DNA of 64,000 bases from Phymorhynchus buccinoides (Eukaryota > Mollusca > Gastropoda > Neogastropoda > Raphitomidae), in contig CM065680.1 in NCBI GenBank assembly GCA_017654935.2, positions 32,322,854-32,386,853 on the forward strand, read 5' to 3'. Positions 1-64,000 of this stretch are shown in pieces (the first letter of the stretch is position 1; each line of letters begins with the position of its first letter). A model generated the notes under the pieces. The model saw only the letters and a program-made list of their open reading frames with translations. It had not been told where the DNA came from and searched no databases. Made by a program: the position numbers and the translations under genes.

Positions 1-838
1 CTTTTTTTTTTTTTTAGCAGTTATACATATTTCTCACAAAATCTTTGTAGTTACAGTTAGAGGAAAGTGACGAAATTAGAATATTTGTTGCTGTTGTTAG
101 CTAAAAGACTCCAGGGATTATCCCAACAGCCAAAGCACTTGAACACTGGTACAAGTGCATCGACTACGGATGAGAACATTACGTGCGCGACCACTTTTGA
201 TTACCCCGTCACGTGGGCAGCCACACTCCGTCTTTGGGGGATTTTGGAGACTGATGATGTTATGCTTGTCATGTCTAAGGACAATCCCTGTATAACTATG
301 CAGAGCATAACAACATTGTGATGTACCTTGGTGTTCTAGCCTATGTCAATTGGTCTGACATCGCCTTCAGCTAAGTCGTATAATATTTGAATACAGTTTT
401 AGCACATTATAACTTCATATATTCAACTGGTATACAAGAAGTCTGTTATAGTCCCGTCAACAGCTATGGTTATCTCAGGACTGTCACCGCATAAACTTCG
501 ATCAAGTATAGCAAAACACAAATCCATGAATCTTAACAACATACAAAACCTGAAAACAAAAAATGTAGTACAATTCATAACATGACACTTCCATCATTAT
601 ACCCTATAGCACATAAGTCCACACAGTGCTGGAAACATGGAGCCACGCTACTCTCATTTATCGGATCCAGGTAAAAAAAAAACCCAGTAAAAAAGGATAA
701 CAAATACATACTAGTAAGCTAAAATACATTTTAAAAAAGGCTATATAAGCAAATATGCACTGCAGAATGGACAACAGGTGCCCACTCAAGTGCGTAAGTA
801 TCACGCGTGGACGCCGGTGTACAATAAAAAAAACCCAC
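1..838. other. Intergenic or 5' intron sequence, nothing recognised
   Basis: It opens with a T-rich tract. Short open frames occur, but no splice-bounded reading frame resembling an ADAM17 prodomain, and no RNA gene, was seen. Confidence 0.4.
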
Positions 839-1100
839 CTGGCATGTCATAGATTGTAAAAAGGAAAAACGTGGAAGGGTTTTATAGAAAAAATGCAGGA
901 GAATGGACCAATAAGGCAGAAAGAAGTAGACGCCAGAAAGCAAAAAGAAGAGAAAAGGCAGAGTCAAAGAGAGTGATAGAGTAGGGGAAGTTACTAGCAT
1001 AGAACTTCCAGAAGAAGGGGGAACTATTTCTGCTGAAAGACCCCCCCGGTATCCCCACGGGAGGGCCCTATCCGCATAAGCCAGCCTAAGCCGTTGCCCG
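839..1100. repeat. Dispersed repeat shared with 5872-6050 and, in part, 48290-48345
   Basis: The segments 'caggagaatggacc', 'cagagtcaaagagagtga' and 'agaacttccagaag..ggaactattt', then 'ccccacgggagg', recur in the same order near 5890-6050. Part recurs at 48298-48340. It is probably one transposon or SINE-like family; the family is not identified. Confidence 0.6.
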
Positions 1101-1160
1101 CCTCCTACGACATGGACGTGTGGTTGGACTTTAGGAGGCTGCTGGGCTCCTCTCCGTAAG

Positions 1161-1226
<66 letters not shown>

Positions 1227-2304
1227 ACCCCACCACCAACTTTATTTTCAAAGGATAAAGATTTTAGGCTACGCCTAGTCCCAATCTGTCCGGGGGGTAT
1301 ACGAACATAGAATACAAGGCAAAAAAAAATTTGATGAAAGGAGACCTTTGTATGAGACCATAGAATACAAACAGGCAATATAGAAAATACACATACATAT
1401 TGAACATAAAGGTAGCAAAGTAGTATTATGATAATTTGTGTTGAAATATTTATTTATAGAATGACTTACGCACAGATTTGTTAATACTTGTGCGGGCATA
1501 CATGCGTACACACCTGCACGTGCGCGCGGCACACGTAAGAATGCATGCACAACAAACCATATGTTGGCACGTATAAAAGAACTATACATTTTAGAACCTG
1601 AAACTAATGCAGCCTAGCCATGAAACCGGTAGCAATTAGCAATAAAGTGCGGACAATTTAAACATTGATTTTCAACATTGTTGGACCCCCCCTAAACAGA
1701 GTGATGTGAATCATGACATCGTAATTAGCAATATAGCGTATCAGGATTTTTTAATTTTTTTAATCAAAAAAAAATCATGGAGGGTCGAATGTAAGTGTCT
1801 CTCGGAGACTCGTTTTGAAGGTTGAGATAGAGGAGCATAATCTAATGTCGGACTGAAGGGAATTCCATATGGAGGAACCCGAGAAAGTAAAACTTGACTT
1901 GAATTTATCTATCCTTGTGTGTGGTAGAATATAGTTACTTGAACCATAGCGATGTGAGGCTTGTGTAAGTAGATTTTTCTACTTACACCATGACAGGTGG
2001 AAGCCCGCCGGGGGGTTGGCATACAAGGAAAAAAAAATTTGGTTTGGAGAGTATGAGACCAAAATCAGCAGGAATATAGAAAATTGTATTCTCTATTCAG
2101 TGTAGTGTTTGAAATTTGTGTCGCGTTATTTATTTGGAAGCTTTTGTCAGATTTTTTTTTAACGTCGCGTATCGGCTTTCGCCATGTACGACGGGCTTAA
2201 CAAACCAACCAGGGTATAAACAAAAATTTATGTTCCTGAATCACTGTCTTAGCCAAAAGGCCGAGAAGCGATAAGATTTTCTTTACTTGGACGTTTACTT
2301 TATA
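1101..2304. other. Noncoding with a long poly-C tract
   Basis: An almost pure C run spans about 1159-1226. The rest has no coding signal or recognised element. Confidence 0.6.
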
Positions 2305-3050
2305 CTGTAGCCGATGAGGTTTATACGAGACGTGGTCACCGCTACACCTATCTATAATATTAAAAACTCGGGACTTTATTGGTGTTGCACTGCCTACGGG
2401 CATTGCAGCCAGTATTGTTCCCACCATCTTTGTATACAAATGTCCCATATGTGTCTATGACCGAGAGGACGTAAAACACCACTTTCATCGACAGATGTTT
2501 CACAAATATTAACTCTATTTAAAGAACTGTCCCATATGGTTCTTCGTAACCGAGAGGACGTAAAACATAAACCTCGACAGATTTACTTTGCTTCCGGACA
2601 TTTGTGGCCCTGAAGGGCCAGCCACACGTCCACTAAAATCGCACGACTATACAGTATGATTCGATCACATGGTCTCGAAGCGCGACTCACATTTGTTCTT
2701 CAAGACCACGTGATCGAATCGTATCGTACCGTCGTACGATTATGGTGAACGTATGGCTGGCCCTTTACTCTAATTTCGTCCTGTTTGGCGAACCTCCCAC
2801 ACTACCTACACCTTAGAGAACTTGACAAATTACGTCATGGGACACACCAATGGCGAACAATGAATGAAAAATGGTGTTTTACGTCCTCTCGGTCATAGAC
2901 ACATATGGGACATTTGTAAATACAAAGACGGTAGGAACAATACTGGCTGCAATGCCCGGAGGCAGTGCAACACCGGTAAAGTCCCGAGTTTTTAACAATA
3001 TAGATATGTGCAGCGGTAACCACGCCTCGGATAAACCTCATCGGCTATGG
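2305..3050. repeat. Large imperfect inverted repeat with a MITE in the loop
   Basis: The left arm (about 2305-2492) is the reverse complement of the right arm (about 2864-3050) over about 185 bp. Shared words include 'gtcccgagttttta' and 'ttttacgtcctctcggtcat'. The loop holds a separate 154-bp fold-back element. A diverged single arm recurs at 4385-4460. Confidence 0.7.
2613..2766. mobile_element. TTAA-type MITE, copy 1 (GGGCCAGCCACACGT termini)
   Basis: A fold-back of about 154 bp. The ends aagggccagccacacgtcc and gaacgtatggctggccctt are inverted, and an internal palindrome lies around ttcgatcacatggtct / agaccacgtgatcgaa. Other copies are at 3143, 50511 and 54993. Confidence 0.75.
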
Positions 3051-3142
3051 TACCGCCACGAATTACCAATGGCGAATAACCTAGATGCCAGTGTAAAAGA
3101 GAATAGCAAACGACCCCCAATGAATGGTAGGAAACGTGTTAA

Positions 3143-3509
3143 AGGGCCAGCCACACGTGCATTAAAATCGTAGGGGAAGACGGGGTAAAAAGCGCATGGG
3201 CGGGTAAGAAGCCCACCCCAATTATCTCATGAAATGAAGCAAATTTCAGTCTCATTTTGCCCATAAGACGAGCGTTAATGTCTAGCATTCGTCTCATGGG
3301 CAAATTTGACTGACATTTTCTTTATTTCATGAGATAATTGGGGTGGGCTTCTTACCCGCCCATGCGCTTTTTACCCCGTCTTCCCCTACGACTGTACAAT
3401 AGGATTCGATCACGTGGTCTCCAAGAACAAATGTGATTGGCGCATCGAAATCACGTGATCGAATCGCATTGTACAGTCGTGCGATTTTAGTGGACGTGTG
3501 GCTGGCCCT
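3143..3509. mobile_element. TTAA-type MITE, copy 2, split by a TA-type MITE
   Basis: Termini agggccagccacacgt and acgtgtggctggccct are flanked by TTAA on both sides (3139-3142 and 3510-3513), a piggyBac-like target duplication. The element is interrupted at 3173-3386 by another MITE flanked by duplicated TA, so the order of insertion is clear. Confidence 0.82.
3173..3386. mobile_element. 214-bp palindromic TA-flanked MITE, copy 1 (nested)
   Basis: It starts ggggaagacggggtaaaaag and ends with the inverse. The two arms are about 100 bp each and nearly perfectly complementary. TA is present on both sides (3171-3172, 3387-3388), as expected of Tc1/mariner-type insertion. It sits inside the TTAA-type MITE. 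Confidence 0.85.
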
Positions 3510-3604
3510 TTAAAGAATATTAGGCTGCTTATGGGATGGGGAAAGGACACTATCATTTCTCTTTGTCCTTTTTCGTTTTTTCCCTTTCCCTTTCTGCTGC
3601 CCTC

Positions 3605-3674
<70 letters not shown>

Positions 3675-3772
3675 AAGTCAAGTCAAGTCGAGTCAAAATG
3701 ATCTTTATTGAGGATAAAGGAGTAAGCTTGACAGCTTTTTTTCATCCTGTCCTCAGAATGAAAAGTAAACAC
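3605..3772. repeat. (GT)n followed by antisense LINE tail with (CAAGT)n
   Basis: A (GT)n tract (3605-3673) is followed by tcaagtcaagtcaagtc, then aaaatgatctttattgagga. The same joined structure occurs at 38170-38265, where it is the reverse-strand 3' end of a LINE reverse transcriptase fragment. Confidence 0.65.
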
Positions 3773-3864
3773 GAAAGCAACTCGAAAAATAACTCAACAT
3801 GCAAAACAAAACATTCCAAACTACTAAACATTAGCCTAATAATATAACGCATTGAAATAACTCC

Positions 3865-3952
<88 letters not shown>

Positions 3953-4060
3953 AATGAATGGGATATTGAAGTGAATGTGGTTGTCCCTTCCCCATTTCAT
4001 TTCCTCCCCATCACCCATATTAACAAATGTCCCGGACACAATGGAACAAAGCAAAGAACA

Positions 4061-4097
<37 letters not shown>

Positions 4098-4230
4098 CAG
4101 AACAAGAATGAAGGATGGAATTCGGCTTCCACCAGACACAAATAGAAACAGCGTTGAAACAGACAGCTCAATGCCTATTGCGGAGGATGGTGAGTATAGT
4201 AATGTACAGACAGACTCTGTATCTCTGGTA
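3773..4230. other. Microsatellites (GA)n and (GT)n
   Basis: (GA)n at about 3868-3950 and (GT)n at about 4063-4095; otherwise nothing recognised. Confidence 0.7.
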
Positions 4231-4232
4231 AT

Positions 4233-4503
4233 ACAGTGGAACCTCTCATTAAAAAAAATGAAAAATCAGCCCAAAGAAGGTCACACTAGGGAGGTGGACA
4301 CTCAGTAGTAGTCTGGATATGAATGGGAAAGAAATCGGTGGACATTTTGGGGGTCACAATCATATCAGAGGGATTGAATAAAGATGGTGGGAACGATCCT
4401 GGAGGCAATGCAACACCAGGGAAGTCCCGAAGTTTTATCAATACAGATGTGTATATTAGAGGGAGTCTAAAAAGGAAGGTCTTATATAGGGAGGTTACAC
4501 TGT
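4233..4503. mobile_element. Possible MITE with short terminal inverted repeats
   Basis: Left end cagtggaacctctcatt and right end tatagggaggttacactg are roughly inverse. The interior (4385-4460) matches one arm of the inverted repeat at 2305-3050. No clear target duplication. Confidence 0.4.
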
Positions 4504-4903
4504 GCACAGTTTAATGCCTGGTTGGCGTGTGTGTGTGTGTGTGTACGTGCGTGTGTGTGTGTGCGTGTGCGTGTGCTAAAATTCTGATTTGCATTTGTTC
4601 TTACGTATAACACGCGACAATTGTTCTGTGATGCACGTGTGTTTTGGGGGTGGGTATGAGTTTGTACAGTACCTGTCATGTTTAGCACATAGTGCGCTAG
4701 TTTGGTCGTTTCTTAGAGTAAAAAGGCAACGTGTCCAACAATTTTGTATCACTTCCTTATACATGTAGAGTGATTCACGCCCAGTCTAGTTAGATTATTG
4801 CTGTGTTTGAAACATGTGTAAGCCTGGGTTTTCAAAATTCATATTCGTGACTCAGCAGCAGTGCAGCGTCTCCTCTCGTGGATGCTTCTTATAATTTTTA
4901 TGT

Positions 4904-5339
4904 CGCAGTAGAAATCGGAATCCAGTACGATTCGGAATCCTACTAGTACAAATCGGAATTCCGATTTCTACTAGTACAAATCGGAATTCTAATTTCTACT
5001 GGCTTTTTTCTAGTACAAATCGGAATTCCGATTTCTACTAGTACAAATCGGAATTCCGATTTGTACTGACAGCCAATAGAAATCAGAATCCAGTACAAAT
5101 TGGAATCCACTTCTCCAACACTGAATTGTAAGAGACGAGAGACAAAAGGAGGAGCATAACTTTGATCTTTGAGAGCACTCACTGCCCGCAGACCTGCCTA
5201 TCTCAACGGATTTTCCGTAGTTCCTGCAGAATTTGACTATAAACTACGGAACTACGGTTGATAACCAATTTCTACGATTTTCTGTGTGACAGCGATTCAG
5301 TTTGCGATGCTATTTCGTGTGTGTGTGTGTGTGTGTGTG

Positions 5340-5372
<33 letters not shown>

Positions 5373-6681
5373 GTTTGTCTCTTGCGTGCGTGCGTGCGTT
5401 GTGTGCGTGCGTGTATGTATGGAAGGTTGTTAGAAAAGAGAAGTTGTTCAACAATATTATTTAAGCAAAGCCCTGTTCATAACCACAAACTTTGAAACAA
5501 TATTATAATATTATAAGAAAAGAAACAAAATTGCAAGGGAAATCAAAGTTCATGAGCTATGTTATTGCGCAAACACACACACACTAATAACATTTATTGT
5601 TATGCCCCCTCCCTACCTTCCCTCTCTGTCTCTCTCTTTCTCTCTGATCTCCATGCCCCCCCCCCCCCCCCCCACCCACACCTTCCGGTTTTTTTCTCTC
5701 TCCCACTCACTACTTCTTCTTCTTCTTTTTCTTCTTCGATCTCTCAGACAGTTTCCTGTCGATTATGAGCGCAGAGGCGTCATGCTGCCGCTATGCGCCT
5801 AACTAAGATATAGTACTAAGATAGTTAGCCCAGCAAGTCCGACTTCGGCTGGAGGAAATGTTTTTGAAAGTGTTTCGTGAAAAAAGGCAGGAGAATGGAC
5901 CGGTAAGGCAGAAAGATAAGTGGATGACAGTTAGCAAAGGGAAAAGGCAAAGTCAAAGAGAGTGACAGATTAGAGGAAGTTACACGCACAGAACTTCCAG
6001 AAGGTGGGAACTATTTATGCAAAAGACCCCCTGGTATCCCCACGGGGAGCACTCACTACTGACAAGCATTTCGTCCAAAAGGGAATAAAATTTATTTTTC
6101 TGATCCTCCACTTTTGCTTCGTTGAATTTAGTTGTAAATACTGCCACTGGTGTACTCTCTCTGACAAAATTGAAACACCAATTGACTGAACAACTGATTT
6201 GTCGCAGCGGAGCTGCAAACTTGATTTACTTGATTACAATTCACAGAATGGAAAATCTTAAACAATGATCAACAATTTCTTCCTTCTTAGTACTCAGTGA
6301 TCACTGCTCTTATCAATATTATGCCGTCTTTTTTTTTCTTCTTCTTTTACAATTGCTAAAATATGTAGATTCTAATTTGTACTGAATTCCATTTCCTACT
6401 AGCTGTTATTATAAATCGGAATTCCGATTTGTACTGGAAAAAAGCCAGTAGAAATCGGAATTCTGATTTGTACTAGTAGGATTCCGAATCGTACTGGATT
6501 CCGATTTCTACTGGCTGTTAGTAGAAATCGGAATTCCGATTTGTACTAGTAGAAATCGGAATTCCGATTTGTACTAGAAAAAAGCCAGTAGAAATTAGAA
6601 TTCCGATTTGTACTAGTAGAAATCGGAATTCCGATTTGTACTAGTAGGATTCCGAATCGTACTGGATTCCGATTTCTACTG
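4904..6681. mobile_element. Composite element bounded by about 140-bp identical inverted repeats
   Basis: 4904-5043 and 6542-6681 appear to be exact reverse complements, even sharing the rare variant taatttctac. The arms are made of short palindromes such as aaatcggaattccgattt joined by ctagtac spacers. A further inverted block lies at 6414-6541. The interior has a (GT)n tract (5320-5370), a poly-C run and the dispersed repeat at 5872-6050; no transposase frame was seen. Confidence 0.78.
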
Positions 6682-6970
6682 TGACATATACATTGCCTAG
6701 CCGGGATTGCTCCCTGTGGCTGCTGATTTCGTGAGTCTTTGACCTGAGAAACCAAGGTGTGGCAATGAGCTCAGAATTAGAATTAGCGGCATGGGAACAA
6801 GGCTTCTGGATTGCCCAAAAGATGGGGAGGGGAAGGGAGTGATTTAAATTCAAAGGTGTCATTTAATTTCAGGTGCGTCTCTCTTGTGAACGAATGTCAA
6901 GCGCAGTAAAGCGTCTTGATATAGCAGTAAACTTGTGCAACAATAGGTTGAACTGTTTCGTGATTTGCAG
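6682..6970. other. Intron end before the first recognised exon, with a dispersed repeat
   Basis: 6764-6830 on the minus strand matches 45545-45600 on the plus strand (cccatcttttggg, then cc(a/c)cgccgct). It ends in the tgatttgcag acceptor. Confidence 0.5.
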
Positions 6971-62634
<55,664 letters not shown>

Positions 62635-64000
62635 GTAAAAAATTTTTTAAAAGTGTTCATTGTTGTTTAGCTATTGTCCACGCCAAAAAGAGCTATTTAT
62701 GTTAGCAGTGGAATCCTATGATTGTTCATTCATTCATCAGTGTTTGTTTTCTTTTTCCACATGGTAATCTTGAATTTGGCTAGGTCGGTGATACTGGCTG
62801 AATGAACCCTATATGAAAAGATCTTTACTTGGTAGTTACCCATATTTGATCCCCCCCCCCCCCCCCCCCCCCTTGGTGACAGACTAAATATAGGTAGACT
62901 AGCTACAGTCCTTCATCTGCCGACTCATTGAGATAAATGGTTTTCAAATAATTAATCTAGACTAATACGACAGGGAGATTACGTTGATAGAAAGGAGCAT
63001 GTACACAAGCTATTTTGAGACTTGATGGCATAATGCTTTCTTTCAATTAAAAAAAAGTCAACTGGGCCAGATCAATAGGACCCAGAGGATGTCGTAACGT
63101 CTCTATATTAACCTATGACCTAAATCCGTTGACAGGCCAAATGCCGCCACTGAAAATCAACACGTCATCATATTAAAAAAAAAATCATATCGTATTATCA
63201 TTGAGAAGCGCTGTAGTAGGGTTTATTCAGCCTTTTGCCATTTGATTTTTATTTAATTTCGGCATCATATTTGTTTTAATCATATCGTATTATCATTGAG
63301 AAGCGCTGTATGGTTTATTCAGCCTTTTGCCATTTGATTCTGTTGATTTTTATATTATCTCGGCAAAAATCAATAACCACTTTGGCAGTTGTGTTTTAGG
63401 CCTACTTATTGTTACCCTCTTGCATTCGCATTTGTTACAGACACAACTACTTCTAGTGTTCAGATTCTTTCACACATTTTTTGGAAAAATCTGTCTTTTG
63501 AAGCACACAGAGTGCCAATCAGTTACTATCACATCACTGCAAGTGAGAAGCTTCTTCATAGTGTGTGTATAACAAGCCAGAACTAAGTGCGTGATGAAAA
63601 TGCCATCAGAGGGGGTCTCAGAGTGAGGGCAAGCTACAGGCGGTTTTGGGCGGCTTGGATACACAGTCTGACAGAGACAACTTCCAGCTGGGCGGTTTTG
63701 GGCGGAATAAATGCAAGAGGGAATAGAGTACATGATATTTTATAAATTTTTGTTGAATTATTGACGATGCAATTATTGCTTCTTTTGTAAGATTAATGCA
63801 TGAAGATTAATTATTCGATTGGTAAAAAAAGCTTTGAGTCAATCTGGTATTAGTAGTTTGGTTTTGAGTAGCTTAGAATTGTGACTTCTTAGCGCACATA
63901 CACAGTACATCCGGATTTTCCGCGCGGAAATAACCAATGAGTAAAAGAAAGAAGGACAAAATATACAGATTAGGGGAAATACGGAAACGTCCGTATATTT
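62635..64000. other. 3' intron with short duplications
   Basis: Poly-C at 62851-62872. Second copy of a 33-bp repeat at 62887-62919. A tandem unit of about 96 bp (aatcatatcgtattatcatt..) at 63184 and 63280. No further ADAM17-like tail exon was recognised. Confidence 0.55.

Noticed and set aside
67..321. Possible ADAM17 signal peptide or prodomain exon
   Set aside because: Starts with a hydrophobic run but lacks prodomain similarity, splice context, and phase continuity with 6971.
731..1378. 215-codon minus-strand frame
   Set aside because: It is held open by the poly-C tract (poly-Gly) and dispersed repeat sequence; no domain.

Overview
The window is eukaryotic, repeat-rich and mostly intronic. 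The style of its repeats (many (CT)n, (GT)n and (GA)n tracts, CR1/L2-like and RTE/I-like LINE tails, a tRNA-derived SINE with a 'gatgagacgataaaccgagg' core, many fold-back elements) and the level of divergence of its one host gene suggest a marine invertebrate, most likely a gastropod mollusc. That taxonomic call is inference; no marker gene fixes it.

One host gene dominates. Fifteen consecutive plus-strand exons between 6971 and 62634 join without a stop into 514 codons, with every splice phase matching. They read, in order: a furin site and the start of the metalloprotease domain, the zinc-binding region, the disintegrin domain, the membrane-proximal cysteine-rich domain, a juxtamembrane helix, one transmembrane segment and the first cytoplasmic residues of an ADAM17/TACE-type sheddase. 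The signal peptide and prodomain (5') and most of the cytoplasmic tail (3') are not identified here, so the gene very probably extends beyond both edges. No tRNA, rRNA, CRISPR or prokaryotic feature was seen.

The introns (about 0.7 to 9.8 kb) are packed with transposons. Layout: 1-6.9 kb upstream intron with inverted-repeat elements, including one MITE nested in another at 3.1-3.5 kb and a 1.8 kb inverted-repeat element at 4.9-6.7 kb; 8-10 kb MITEs; 11.4-13.4 kb an antisense LINE; 16.1-17.7 kb a decayed LINE split by a palindromic MITE; 17.8-18.2 kb a SINE; 19-22 kb minisatellites; 24.7-26.8 kb a hAT-like element with a perfect 8-bp target duplication carrying a LINE RNase H remnant; 28.0-29.5 kb two nested TA-flanked elements; 36.6-38.9 kb three LINE tails; 39.4-40.3 and 41.9-45.0 kb large fold-back elements; 49.0-49.8 kb a satellite array; 51.0-55.0 kb a near full-length LINE with a 2A ribosome-skipping motif; 55-56.6 kb LINE fragments inside a MITE; 57.5-59 kb a LINE ending in a C2H2 zinc finger; 59.1-60.3 and 61.2-61.7 kb two more DNA elements.

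The main points for follow-up are (i) the exon encoding the protease active site, which can restore the HExxH zinc motif only through a non-canonical TG 3' splice site, while the AG six bases downstream gives an in-frame product lacking the catalytic Glu; (ii) the 2A motif in the LINE; (iii) a 214-bp TA-flanked palindromic MITE present five times, four copies of identical length; and (iv) duplicated exon 3' ends with a live-looking donor in the intron after 10413.
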